NCBI GenBank assembly: GCA_008729055.1
Contig: SDUX01000001.1
Span: 1,426,001-1,490,000, forward strand
Length of the DNA: 64,000 nt
Reading direction: 5' to 3'
DNA from: Pyropia haitanensis
Lineage: Eukaryota > Rhodophyta > Bangiophyceae > Bangiales > Bangiaceae
Below the pieces are notes generated by a model, which made no database searches, was not told the DNA's origin, and was given only the letters and a program-made list of their open reading frames with translations. A program made the position numbers and the translations under genes. Positions 1 to 10,508 of the stretch are shown one piece after another; position 1 is the stretch's first letter; each line of letters opens with the position of its first letter.

Positions 1-1328
1 CGACGGACGGGGCTGGTGACCGTCCTCGGTCACGTGTTTATGAACGGCTCGATGATGGAGCTGGGCCAGCGGGCGGTGCTGTACACGGCGAGCCTCGGCG
101 TGGTCACCGCCCTGACGTCCGTCGCGTCCCTGTCGGCGCTCCTCACCGAGCACGTCACCGACGAGGGCGCGACGGTCGCGTCGCTGGTGGACGGCATGGC
201 CCGTCAGGTGCGGGTGCTGAGCGCGGGGGCGGGGGCGGCCAACCTGCCGCCCGCGACGGGGGCGCTGGTCAAGCAGGTCCGCCGGACGGTGCGGGCGCTC
301 AACCGGGCAGACGTGCTGGGGGTGGGCGGCGGCCTCTTGGCGGGCGGCGGCGGCGGCGGTGGGGGTGGCGGCGGCGGCGGCGGCGGCAGCGGTGGCCCCG
401 CCGGCGACGCCGACGACGCGGCCGACGGCGGCGACGGCGGCGACGGTGCGGGCGTGCAGGCCGCTGCCGAGGCGGCCTACGTGCGCGCGATGAAGCGGCT
501 GCAGTTTGAGACGGTCCCCGACCTGGTCGGCCGCTCCACATACCGCGCCGAGGCGGCGTGGCGGTCGGGCGCGCCCGGTGGCCCCGCCGCCAAAGGGCGC
601 CTCCTTCGCCTCTCCCAAGAGGTCGCCTCCCTGTCGGGCTCGCTGCCCCTGTTTTGGGCGTCGGGCGTGCTGCTGCGCGTCGACGAGGACCGGTTTGACA
701 TTCTCCGCGCGCTCGTCTTTGGCCCCGAGGGCACCCCCTACGCGCACGGCGCGTTTGTGTTTGACTTTTTCCTCCCCGCCGCGTTCCCTCGCGTGCCGCC
801 GCTGGCCAAGCTGCTCACGACCGGCGGCGGGCGGGTGCGGTTCAACCCCAACCTGTACAAGGACGGGCGGGTGTGCCTGTCGCTGCTCGGCACGTGGGCG
901 GGCCCGTCGTGGACCGAGGCGTCGACGCTGCTGCAGGTGCTGGTCAGCATCCAGAGCCTCATCCTGGTGGCGGAGCCCTACTTTAACGAGCCGGGCTACG
1001 AGAGCTCCATGGGCACCCCGTCGGGCCGCGCCGTCAGCGAGCGGTACAACGTGGCCGTCCGTCGCAATACGGTCGTCTACGCCATGACCGACGCGCTCCG
1101 CCGGCCGCCGCCCGAGTTCCGTGACGCCCTCCGCACCCACTTTCGGCTCAAGGCGTCGGCGGTGCGCGCGACGGTGGCTGCCTGGGCGGCCGAGGGGGGG
1201 GCGGGGGGGGGGGGGGGAAGGGCCGCTACCTGCCGGGCGCCGAGCCGGTCGCGCTGACGGCCGCCGACGTGGCGGCGCTCGAGGCGGAGCTGGACAAGCT
1301 GACGGTCGGGCCGCCAGAGGTCTTGTAG
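1..1328 (+). CDS. BIRC6/BRUCE-like E2 ubiquitin-conjugating enzyme, C-terminal part (5' partial)
   Basis: The frame is already open at base 1, so this is the 3' end of a longer gene. After a Gly/Ala-rich linker (about 315-465) comes a UBC fold of the large BIRC6/UBE2O class. Diagnostic pieces are LFGPEGTPYAHGAF-like strands, RFNPNLYKDGRVCLSLL with the catalytic Cys at codon 874-876, and the loop AEPYFNEPGYE. The preceding KRLQFETVPDL and LSGSLPLF segments also match the region ahead of the BIRC6 UBC domain. The family transfers ubiquitin as a combined E2/E3, often on anti-apoptotic targets; that role in an alga is inference. The original frame runs into a G run (1203-1217) and stops at 1257. 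Shifting frame there gives a natural tail (GRYLPGAEPVALTAADV...) ending at TAG 1326-1328, which I take as the real end. Confidence 0.82.
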
Positions 1329-1361
1329 CTCCTTATTTTCCTCTTTTTTTTTTTTTTTTCC

Positions 1362-2808
1362 TTGTGTGCGCGTGTGCGTGCCGTCGTTGTGCTCGCGCGG
1401 TGGTGTCCGCCCACCGGCGGCCGTGCGCCGTTGGCGGGGCGGGGCGGAGCGGGGCGGCCCACGGCGGCCGGCGCCACCCCCCGTCCCCTCCCTCCCGCAC
1501 GGTCCTGTCCAGGCGGGAGGCCAGGGACTCGTCATGCCGGCCGAGGCGAGGGGGGACGAGCAGGCGGGAGGGAGGCGGGGGGGGGAGTGGGCGTCGACCC
1601 GCGGTGCAGCCGCGGCTGTGCCCCCCCCCCTGTGCGGCCACCGTCGCGGGGCGGACGCGGCTTGCCGCGTTGGCGGGGTGGGTGACACGGACGGGCGGCG
1701 CGACGGCGGCGGCCGAGGGTCCTACCGGGGGGGGCCCTCGCTGCCGTTGGGAGGCACGCTGGTGCCTCGCCCTGCGGGGCAGCGGGGTGGGGGGGAAGGG
1801 CGCGCCCCCGTAGCCGCCTCGCGTCGCGCAGTGGCGCGCGAGTGGGGCGGCACGGGCTGCGCCAAAAGAACGCGGCCACCGCGGCGCGCACCACAACCGT
1901 TGACGGTCGGCGGGAAGCGCGTCTCTCGAGGCTGGCCGGGAGGCGGCGCGCGGCGGGAGCAGCGGCGGCAACGGACGCCCAGACGGGGACGGCCACGCTG
2001 GCGGTGCCGACGACCAGCGGGACGGCGGCGTCGCCCTTCCGCCCGGCGTCGTCCCGCCGTGGAGAGGGGGGGGGCGGGGGCGACCGCCACGCTCGCCAGC
2101 CGCAGGCGGCCGGCCCCCCGGGCGGCCATGACGGTCACCGCCTCCCCCCTGCGCACGCCCCTTGTCACGCCCCTTGCGACGGCGAGGGCGGCCAGCAGCG
2201 GCGGCTGCCGCTCCGCCGGGCGCCACCCACCCCCCCCCGGCATCGTCCCGCCACCCGGCACGCACTTCCCGGCCCGCCACCCGCGCTGCCGCGCCACAGC
2301 GCCGACGGGCGCACGCGCCGCCGTCTGCGATAGACGCGTCCGCCCCACCGCACGGCAGCCGGCGCCCACTGGCGGGACGGGCGTCGGCCGCCGCGACCAC
2401 CGACGGCGCGTCGACCGCCGCGACCGCGGGCGACGGCTGCAGGGCGGTTGGCCAGCGGTGACGCCGCCGCCTCCCACAGGTCCGCGTCGACGGCTGCCGC
2501 CCGCAACGGCACGTTGCCGCGGGCGGTGCAGCCAGGACCACGCCGCCGACGGGAGCCCCGTCAGGGGGTCGCCCCGCCGCCGCCCGCCGTCGGCCGCCAA
2601 CTCCCTCCGACACCACGGCGCGCAACGGCGGCGGCGGCAGTTCCAGCAGGCCCAGCGGCATCGCAGCGCGTGACGGCCGCGCCCGACGGCACGTGTGACC
2701 CTGTGCACGTCGGTCGCGGGTATTTTGCCGTTGTGGGCCGCGGTGGACACAGCCGCCGCCGCCGCCGCTACGCCCTGCCCAAAGAACTGACGCATCATCG
2801 TTGCGCAC
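1362..2808 (-). repeat. Dispersed GC-rich repeat, copy 1 (inverted partner at 23018-24482)
   Basis: The reverse complement of this stretch matches 23018-24482 along its whole length, at about 85-90% by eye. It begins 34 bases after the stop of the E2 gene. On the minus strand it ends in ...CACACAAGG followed by a 16-base A run (T at 1344-1359 on +), which looks like a retroposon tail. Copy 2 has no A run at that point. I see no transposase or reverse transcriptase; the long open frames here are by-products of the GC content. Confidence 0.75.
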
Positions 2809-3081
2809 GTGGTGTATTGGACACAAGCTGCTGTTGTTGGGTTCCTACTGTCTTTCAAAGAGCGCTCCGTAGGACAAGACACCACACGCTCATAGAGGTT
2901 CTTCTGAACCAACAAGAGCACGAAGGACGTAGGTACCTTGGTGAGCCTCGTTCAAAAATGCAGCGACCCTCTCCCCTTTCATTGCGGCGCCCCTCCCCCA
3001 CTACCGCGGCGCCCTGCCCCACACCAGTGCGCCCCCCCCCCCCGCCTCGACTCCCGGCCAGCCGTCGCCGCCGCGCGCCCT

Positions 3082-5781
3082 CTAAATGTCAATCGACAGG
3101 GGCATGTTTTCCGGCGCCAGGTACGGGTAGGGCGCCTCGTTGGCCGCCACCAGCGCCGCGTTGCGGGCCTCGATATCCCGCTGCAGCTGGGCCAGGTCGG
3201 CGGTAAACGCGCCCCACGCGGCAGGGTGGTCCTCCTTGAGCGCCGCGTACGACGACGCGGGCGCGTCGGACGGGGTGGTGAGCAGGTGCGCAAAGAGCGT
3301 CTGGAAGACCGACACGGCCACGTCCGGCAGCGTCGCCCCGACCACCGCCTCGTCATTGTCGGCGCCCGCCGCGGGGCGCGGCGGCATTGGTAGCCGCACC
3401 GAGTCGGGCCGGTTGGGCACGTACGCAACGTAGTCGCGCTGCGGGAAGTTCACCGCCGCGTGCTGCGCGCTGCACAGGAAGATGATGGAGACGACCGCCT
3501 CGACGAGCGCGCCGACGGTCGTAAACGCGGCGGGGAAGGAGGCGACGCCCGCCGCGGCGGGGTCGCGCATCTCGGCGCACCACGCGGCGAGCACCGGGTC
3601 GGCGGCGACGGCGTCGTCGGCGGCGGTGCCGGCCCCGTAGTGCCCGTGGAGGACCGTCGATACGTACCGGGTGAGCGCGTTCCACACGCGGAAACCGTCC
3701 TCCCGGTAGTAAAAGTCGTGCAGCCCGTCGGCGGCGGCGTCGGCAGTAAAGCCCCGCTTGGCGAGGGCGCCCACAAAGTTGTCGCCGAGAAAGTCCCACC
3801 CGTCGTACGCGGCCGCAAAGATGGACAGCGCGTGGCCCGTGCCGACACTAAATGTCGCGTCCGTCAGCGGCGCGACGGTAGAGACGAGCGTCTGGCGGGC
3901 GAGGAAGTTGATGCCAATCGTGTCCTGGAAGTGGACGGCCAGGAGGGCGCTGACAATGTGCGACGGCGGCAGCACGTTGTGGGCAGCCACGATAAACGGC
4001 TCGGCGAGCAGATGCGTCATGCCGAGGTGGCTGACAAACTGGTGCACCTGGTTGTCCGCGCACGTCAGATGGATCTTGGCCAGCGTGTACCGGACGGGCG
4101 GCGTGCCGGCAGCCGTGTACATCTCATCGTCGCCGGGCGCGTCGCCACGGCGGGTGAGGGTAAAGCCGAGGAAGGAGAGCTTGCCGGCGAGCGTCTTGTA
4201 CACCACCAGCCGCGGGGCGTACCAGTACTTGACGCCGCCAACCGTGGAGTCGAGGACCGCCGACTCGGCCTGGTGGTGGTACGCGCCCGTCTCCTCGTCG
4301 AGCTCCCCGACCATCAGCTCCGCATAGTCGGCGTAGAAGAGGGCGTTGGCGGCGGCGAGCGCCGCCACGTCCCGCCCCGCGTCGTCGCGCAGGCCGTGAA
4401 AGGCGGGCGGCAGCTCGGCGGCCGCGTCCGTCACGCGGCGGAGCTTCATCGGGTTGATGCCGCGAATCATCTGGGCGGCCTGCTCCTCGTCGTCCCGCCA
4501 CGTCTCGATGACCCGCTCGGGCGCCGGGTGGTCGCCGCCAAAGGTCAAGCGGAATGGCGACGGCTCGTGCGTGACGCGCTCCTTAATCTTCTTCTGCAGC
4601 GCCGCCTCCTTGGCCAGCTTGTCCCGCACCGCCTGCGGGAGCTCCTCCAGCCCCGGCGGGTTGGTGTCGACGAGCAGCTTGAGTAGCTCCGCCTGGGCGT
4701 AGAGGAACTCCGCGTTGCGCGCAAAGAGCTGGCCCAGCCGCTCCGGGCGGATGGCCTGCGACGGCGGCAGCACCGCACAGTACTTGGGCATCGTCAGCGC
4801 GGTCCCGTCGGCGGCCGTGTACTCCCCATACGCCCACCGGCCGTCGTCGTGGCCCATGAAAAAGACCGTCTGCAGCAGCTGCTCGGCGAGGGACTTGCCC
4901 AGCGAAAAGAGGAGCGCCGTCGCCGCCTCGACCGTCGACGACGGCGGCGCGTTGACCACCGATACGGTGTACGTGCCGACCGGGTCGCCGTGCGGGTTGC
5001 TCAGCACCACCCCGTGCGTGACGGGCGGCGTAGTGAGGGCGCCGACGGCGACGCTGCCGGCCGCGACGGGCGTGTCCTTGGCGTCGAGGAGCTCCAGGCG
5101 GAGCTCCGCGTCGGCGCGCGACAGCTGCACCGTCACCGCGTCGGCGCTGACGGGCGTGCCCGCGCCCGTCAGGCGGAGGCGGTGGAGGACGACGCCGCCC
5201 ATGGTGAGCAGCAGGTGGCCGGCCGTCACCTCACGGCGCAGCTCGTTCTTGGTCACCGTCAGCCGCAGCGGGCGGAGGGGCGGCCCCTCCACCAGCGCGT
5301 GCTGCAGGCCCTCCATGATGGACTCGTACGCGGCGGTCTGCCCACCGCGGATGACGCCCGCGTCGACATTGTACGCCGGCTGGAACGCGCACTCGACGGT
5401 CAGGCGGGTGGAGCGGGCGCCCGCCGGGACCGCCTCGAACGTCGTCCGCGCGCCCGCCTCGAGCAGCGGCGGGTCGGCCGACACGAGGCGGTACTCGAGG
5501 AGGTGCGCCCCCTCGTCGAGCCACGTCAGCGCCTCCACGTACGACCGCCCGTTGGCCGTAAACGCCCGCTCCTGGCCGACCGCCGGCGGCCCCGGCGGCG
5601 TCACCGCCGTCGCGCCCATGGCGGGCCACCACGCCGGCCAGCCGCCAAAGTCACGGAGCTTGGCCCACACCGCCTCGACGGGCGCGTCAATGGTGCCGTC
5701 GACGACCGTGCGGTGCGCCTTGAGCGCCGCCACCAGCGGCTGCCCGCAGCCGCTGCCGCCCAACGTCCCGGTGTGCGCCAT
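3082..5781 (-). CDS. Lipoxygenase with N-terminal SRPBCC (START-like) domain
   Basis: The protein has 899 residues in one uninterrupted frame. Residues about 20-165 look like an SRPBCC/polyketide-cyclase-type lipid-binding domain (DGTIDAPVEAVWAKLRDF, then GWPAWWPAMGA). A short beta-rich region follows, then a lipoxygenase catalytic domain from about 330 to the end. All five iron ligands are present: H585 and H590 in SHLGMTH, H774 and N778 in QHAAVNF, and the C-terminal I899. Lipoxygenases add dioxygen to polyunsaturated fatty acids to make hydroperoxides for oxylipin synthesis. About 900 residues fits red algal lipoxygenases as I remember them. I chose ATG at 5779-5781 because no in-frame ATG lies upstream, although the frame stays open to a GTG at 5931. 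A TATATAG box lies 220 bases upstream. The SRPBCC fusion is unusual. Confidence 0.93.
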   Translation of the reverse strand: MAHTGTLGGSGCGQPLVAALKAHRTVVDGTIDAPVEAVWAKLRDFGGWPAWWPAMGATAVTPPGPPAVGQERAFTANGRSYVEALTWLDEGAHLLEYRLVSADPPLLEAGARTTFEAVPAGARSTRLTVECAFQPAYNVDAGVIRGGQTAAYESIMEGLQHALVEGPPLRPLRLTVTKNELRREVTAGHLLLTMGGVVLHRLRLTGAGTPVSADAVTVQLSRADAELRLELLDAKDTPVAAGSVAVGALTTPPVTHGVVLSNPHGDPVGTYTVSVVNAPPSSTVEAATALLFSLGKSLAEQLLQTVFFMGHDDGRWAYGEYTAADGTALTMPKYCAVLPPSQAIRPERLGQLFARNAEFLYAQAELLKLLVDTNPPGLEELPQAVRDKLAKEAALQKKIKERVTHEPSPFRLTFGGDHPAPERVIETWRDDEEQAAQMIRGINPMKLRRVTDAAAELPPAFHGLRDDAGRDVAALAAANALFYADYAELMVGELDEETGAYHHQAESAVLDSTVGGVKYWYAPRLVVYKTLAGKLSFLGFTLTRRGDAPGDDEMYTAAGTPPVRYTLAKIHLTCADNQVHQFVSHLGMTHLLAEPFIVAAHNVLPPSHIVSALLAVHFQDTIGINFLARQTLVSTVAPLTDATFSVGTGHALSIFAAAYDGWDFLGDNFVGALAKRGFTADAAADGLHDFYYREDGFRVWNALTRYVSTVLHGHYGAGTAADDAVAADPVLAAWCAEMRDPAAAGVASFPAAFTTVGALVEAVVSIIFLCSAQHAAVNFPQRDYVAYVPNRPDSVRLPMPPRPAAGADNDEAVVGATLPDVAVSVFQTLFAHLLTTPSDAPASSYAALKEDHPAAWGAFTADLAQLQRDIEARNAALVAANEAPYPYLAPENMPLSIDI

Positions 5782-6000
5782 GCCACCGCTCCCGTGCCGC
5801 GTGCCGTCCACCGCTGCCGCCGCGGCTGCCGCTGCCGGGCGGCCGCCGCCGCTGTCGCTGCCGCTGCCGCCGCCACCGTCGCCGGCGCGTGCTGCTGCTC
5901 CTCGTGTCGGCAGAGGACCCCGACTGGGCACACTCGCTGCGGCGGTGGCGCGGACGGGTCGACCGAGGCGCGCCGCCCCTGACCCGCCGGGCGCGGCCCT

Positions 6001-6008
6001 CTATATAC
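6001..6008 (-). promoter_or_regulatory. TATA box of the lipoxygenase gene
   Basis: TATATAG read on the minus strand inside GC-rich DNA, about 220 bases upstream of the chosen lipoxygenase ATG. It would place transcription start near 5975 and leave a 5' UTR of about 190 bases. A motif of this kind is rare in this window, which supports it. Confidence 0.5.
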
Positions 6009-6968
6009 CCCCCCGCCGCGCCGTCGGCGCGCGCCGGTGGGTGCGGGTCAGCCGCCGCGCATCGGTGCACCCCCCCCCCCCCTTGCCGCCCCAGTCCGCG
6101 TCTCCGCTCCCACCCCCCCCCCCCCCCCCCCCTCCGCGCCTCCCCCCCTCCTCCGCGCCTCGGCAAACGGCCCCGCTCCTTCGCCCCCGCCCCCCCCCCC
6201 CCCCCCGCCACCACCCACCACAACCGAGGCCATCGTCACGACATGACGGGGTGACCCGCGCGGTGGCTGGCTGTCAGGCCGCGGCGCCAGCGCGGGGCGG
6301 TCCCCCCGTCCGGGGCACCCGCCCCCGCGCGCACGCCAGCGGCGCGCACACCCGCCGCGGCGGCCGCCGCGGCGTGCGTCGACGGCGCGTCGAGCGACGG
6401 CGTTCAAGTGCGGGGGGGCAGCACCGCCGCCGCGGCGGCCGCCGCCCGCGTGACACACCGTGGGGGCGTACAGTGTGTCCGCGGCCGCCGCCGCCAAGCG
6501 ATCCGGAGAGGGGGGGGGGGGGGGGCGCCCCCGCGGGCCAGCGCACCACACCGAGGGGCAGCTCGCGGCGCGCGCCACGGCGGGCGGCGGGCGGGGCGTG
6601 ACGACGCCTGGCGGCGCAAGACGCACCAGCAAAAAAAAAAAAAAAAAAAAAAAGGCACCGATGGACCGCGCCCGTGACGTCCCAAGCGGGCGCCCCCCAA
6701 CCCCCCCCGACCGCTCCCCCGTGTGCGCGCGCGTCGGTCGGGGCGCCCCGCGCGGCGCGACGGCCACCGCCCACCACGCGCGGCGGTCGTCACGGCTGGC
6801 GCGCGGTGTGGGCGGGCGGCCACCGCACCCCCCGTGGCGGCAACGCCTCTCAGCGGGGGGGGGGGAGCCGCGCCGTGGCCAACGGGGCGGCCAGCGTCGG
6901 GCGGGCGTCGGTGTGCGATCGCCGCGATGCCCGCTGCCGGCGGCCGCCCGTGTGGCCGCCGCCGCCTT

Positions 6969-7040
6969 TATGTCCCGCCCGCCCGTGGCCAACCACCCCT
7001 ATGTCCCGCCCGCCCGTGGCCAACCACCCCTATGTCCCGC
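6969..7040. repeat. 31 bp tandem repeat, 2.3 copies
   Basis: Two perfect 31-base units (6969-6999 and 7000-7030) beginning TATGTCCCGCCCGCC are followed by 10 bases of a third. No coding role is visible. Confidence 0.9.
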
Positions 7041-7485
7041 GCGCGGTGGCCGCCCGCGGCGCGCGGCGGCAGCCGTCGCCCGTCACGGGCGCGCGGATGG
7101 ATCATGGCGCATCCGTGGCGGCGCGGACGAGGCGGCGGCCGCCGCTGGGGCGAGGCGCGCGGCGGGGCTGCGCGGCCTGGCGAGGAACCCCTTCCCCCCC
7201 CCCCCCCCCCCCCGCGGTCACCGTGTGCCGGCACAAGTGCCACGCTGGGGAGACTGGAGGGGAGCGGCAGGCGACGCGGTCTGGCAAAGACGCCACACGC
7301 TGGGGAGAGCGCGGGGGGTGGGGGAGGGGGGGGGGAGGGGGGGGGCGGTCCAGCTGCGCCAACGCCCCCGCCACGCCTCCGCCCCGCGGCGGTGGGGGGT
7401 CCCAAAGCCGCGAGCAGACTGCCAGGCCGGCAGTCCAGCGCTGTCGAGCGCGGCCGCGACGGCGCGTGGCGGGCTGCCGCCGCGC

Positions 7486-7488
<3 letters not shown>

Positions 7489-7546
<58 letters not shown>
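7489..7546. repeat. (GCC)n microsatellite
   Basis: About 19 uninterrupted GCC/CGC triplets in non-coding DNA. Similar but shorter or interrupted runs lie at 56060-56150, 56960-57070 and 62100-62170. Confidence 0.9.
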
Positions 7547-7548
<2 letters not shown>

Positions 7549-8359
7549 ACCGGCGGCGACGGCCGCCGCCATGGCCGCACGCCATCGACGGGTGGGTCGG
7601 GGCGGTCCAACGGGGGCGGCCCGCCAGGCTGGCGGCACGCACGCGCCGCCGCGTGGGCGTCACGCCAGCCACTATGGGGGCGCCGCTGGTCCGCCGCGGC
7701 GGCCGGCGCGGCCGGCGCACCGGCACGGACCCGTATGGGGCGGTTGGCGCGCCGGCCCAAACGAGCGCGGGCGGCGCGCGGGTCGCCGCCCGTGGCCGCG
7801 GCGGGGCGGCGCGTCCAGAGCCTTCCCCCAGGGCGGGCCCCCCCTGTCACCGTGCAACAGGGCACAGGCTGGCGACCGAGGTACCCGCACCTGCGTTGGC
7901 TCGTGCATGCACGACGGTCCCGGCGATGAGGGGGTGGTGGCGGTGGGGCGAGTGACCTGGCCACCCGCACCCGCCGTCCCTGCGACTCGCCCGCGCGCAC
8001 ACACAGCAGGGCGGGGGTTCTCCGCTCATTGTGTCCCGCCGGGCTATCAACACATCCCAGCGCGGCTCGGCCGTCAGGGGGGGGACCCCCCGCGCCACCG
8101 CACCACCACCGCCGCAGTTACGGCAACGAGGTGGCCGACACCGCCGCAGCAAGGTCGCCGGCAACGCCGCACGCCTCTGGGAACAACCGCCACTGCCATA
8201 TTGCCAGGCCCGCGGCGGCGGTGGCAGCGGGCCGCCACCGCGTCGTCGCCACGCCGTCTGGCTCGCACACCCGCGGCCAACGCGGCGGCAAGCCGGTCCC
8301 GGCCGGCGGTGACGGCGACGGCAGCGGCGGCGGCAGCGGGGACCACGGGCCGCCCCCCC

Positions 8360-8391
<32 letters not shown>

Positions 8392-9180
8392 TGCCCGCCG
8401 CCGGCTGCCCACCGCCGCCGCCACCGCCGCCACCGCCGCCAGTCCGCCGCCGCTCTCGCCGCCACGTGCTGGCCACCGCTCCCCGCCGCGACCCCGCCGC
8501 CGCCGTCACCGCCGGTGCTTCTAGCTGGCCGCATCCCTGCCGCCACCGCCGCCACCGCCGCTACCGCCGCCACCGCCCACAGGGGGTGGACCACCCACGC
8601 CGCCGCCGCCACCGCCGCGGCCGCTACCGTCGCTGCCGCAGGCTGGCCACCAGCAGGGCGCTGCCGTCACCACCGGCAGTCTGCCGCTCCGCTGCCGCCT
8701 CGATCTGCTGCCGCTGCGGGCTGGCCGTGGCGAGCTGCCGCCGCCGCCTGGCGGCCACTCCTCCGTGCCGTCGTCCTAGTCTACCGCTATCGCCGGCTGG
8801 CGGCCGCGCCCACGCCGCCACTGTTGGCTGCCAGCCCCTTCCTGCCCCCGACGTCGGCTCGCCGTCCCTGTCTGCCGCCTCCGCAGTCGGCAGCCGCTGC
8901 TGCCTGGCCGCCGAAATCCCCGCCGACCCCGCGGCTGCTGCCCCTCAGCCGGTGCCACCGGCGGGCCCGAAAGTGCCTGTCCCGCAGCTGCTTGGCGGCC
9001 CTGTCTCGCCGCCGCGCAGACTGCCGCGGCCGCTGTTGACAGCTACCCCTCCGCCGCCGTGGCTGGTGGCCGCCGCCGCGGGATGGCCCCCCCTCCCCAC
9101 CATACAGTACTTTATCTTGTATGCTCACCTCTTTGGACATGGTGCTGTCCATTCCTGTGCAGCAGCGCGCGCCCACAGGG

Positions 9181-10508
9181 TCAGCGAGTGGCGGCTTCCG
9201 ACCGAGGATGGTCCTGTGCGTCGACCCCCCCCCGCCACCCCCGCCAATGGCGGATACTCTCCCGCGCCGCCGCGACCGCCTCCTCGCCGCGCACCCCCGC
9301 CGCGGACCGGAGGCTCGCGCGCACCGCGGCGGCTAGCTCCGCCGGCGGGGGCAGCCCAGCAGCAGTAGCGGCGGCGGCCACCTCGTCGACGCCCGCGCGC
9401 GCGAGCGCGCCAAATGCCGCCTCCGCGAGGCGCACCTCGATCGCCGCGACCGACGCGCCGTCGGGCACGTCCAGCGTCACCGCCGGCACGTGCACAGGAG
9501 CGCGAAGGAGGGGGCGCCCAGCGCCGCTGAGGTCCGTGCCCGCCGCCTCTGCGGCCGTCCCCGACAACGACCGCGTCGACCGTGGCACGGACGTGGCGAC
9601 GGACAGGTCGGCGCCGTCGGGAAAAGCCAGCGACCGCAGCCGCACGCCCGCAAACGTCGGCACCGCACCCGCCGCCACCCGCCGCACCGGCGGCGGCGGC
9701 GACCCGCCGTCGCCAGCCGCGCCTCCCGCTCGCGACCGCCCGTCGCCGTCAGCACGCGGCGCGCCCGCGGCAACGCGGGCGGCCTCGGCCGCAGCGGCGA
9801 GCTTCCCCCAGTTACCCGCCCCCCGCGTCGGCGCGTCCAAAACGAGGTACGCGTGCGGCCGGAGGAGCTCCACGTCGGCCACGCGGCCGCCGCGGCCGTC
9901 GGCCGCGGCGTCGCAGCCCAGTCTCACCCGCACGGAGGGCACGCGCGCCGTCACCCGCCCCTCCCCGTCGGACAGCACCACGTCGCGGAGGCCAACGACG
10001 GGGCCACCCAGCGCCGGCCGCGCCGCCGGCGGCGTCGGCGGCGGCGGCCACCGCCGCGACGCCGCCCCCGCCGCCGCGGGTGGGCCTGCCGCGGTGACCG
10101 TCGCGGCGGTGGCCGGCGCCTCCATGACGCCGTCCGCGTCGCGGCGCGGCCACCAGTCCACCTCAACGTCCCCAACCCGCACGTCGGCGCCGACGGCGCG
10201 GCTGAGCGCTGCCGCCGTCAGCGGCGCGCGGCCGGCGTAGGCGGCCACGCCGAGCGCGAGGACGCCCACCGCGACGGCCGCCGCCACGCGGGGGAGCGGC
10301 GACCCACCGACGCCGCCGCCACCACCACCGACGCCGCCGCCACCACTACCGCCGCCGCCAGGGAGGCGCGCGGAGGGGGAAGGGCGGCGCCGCGGCGCGC
10401 GGCCGCGTCGGCCGGTCGCTGGCCGGCCGTGGGAGGGGGGCGAGGGCGGTGTCCGCGCCGCCGCACCGCGACCGCTGCCAAAGCGGGGGTCGTGGGAAGA
10501 AACGCCAT
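9181..10508 (-). CDS. AsmA-like membrane-anchored protein (start and frame uncertain)
   Basis: The main frame ends at TGA 9181-9183. It has one hydrophobic helix (about AAAVAVGVLALGVAAYAG). After it comes the pattern of AsmA/TamB-type proteins: ADVRVGDVEVDWWP, then GLRDVVLSDGEGRV, then ARVPSVRVRLGC, VELLRPHAYLVLD and GNWGKL. Such proteins bridge or move lipid at envelope membranes; that role here is inference. The frame has no ATG ahead of the helix and runs open upstream past 10551. In another frame an ATG at 10506-10508 opens a transit-peptide-like sequence, MAFLPTTPALAAVAVRRRG, which runs into the Gly-rich linker. I therefore suggest a start at 10508 and one frame change between about 10317 and 10440. 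An upstream intron is the alternative. Confidence 0.45.

Larger units (their letters stand above)
5782..9180. other. Gene-poor low-complexity stretch
   Basis: It holds the lipoxygenase promoter at its left edge. The rest is poly-C runs near 6070-6205, a G run at 6511-6525, a 23-base A run at 6631-6653, a 31 bp tandem repeat, a (GCC)n run, and a long degenerate GCC/GCT/GCA triplet field from about 8340 to 9060. Long open frames exist on both strands but give only Pro, Ala, Arg and Gly strings without domains. I see no gene. Confidence 0.6.

Noticed and set aside
1203..1217. Programmed ribosomal frameshifting at G/C runs
   Set aside because: Too many unrelated genes, variable direction and no common slippery heptamer; homopolymer length error is simpler.
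1722..2921. 399-codon frame in repeat copy 1 as a TE protein
   Set aside because: Similar peptide in copy 2 only reflects DNA identity; no transposase, RT or integrase motif, and the frame is not kept throughout.
5782..5931. Upstream GTG start for the lipoxygenase
   Set aside because: Not an ATG, and the added 50 residues are Gly/Ala repeats. The TATA box position fits either, so the first ATG was kept.
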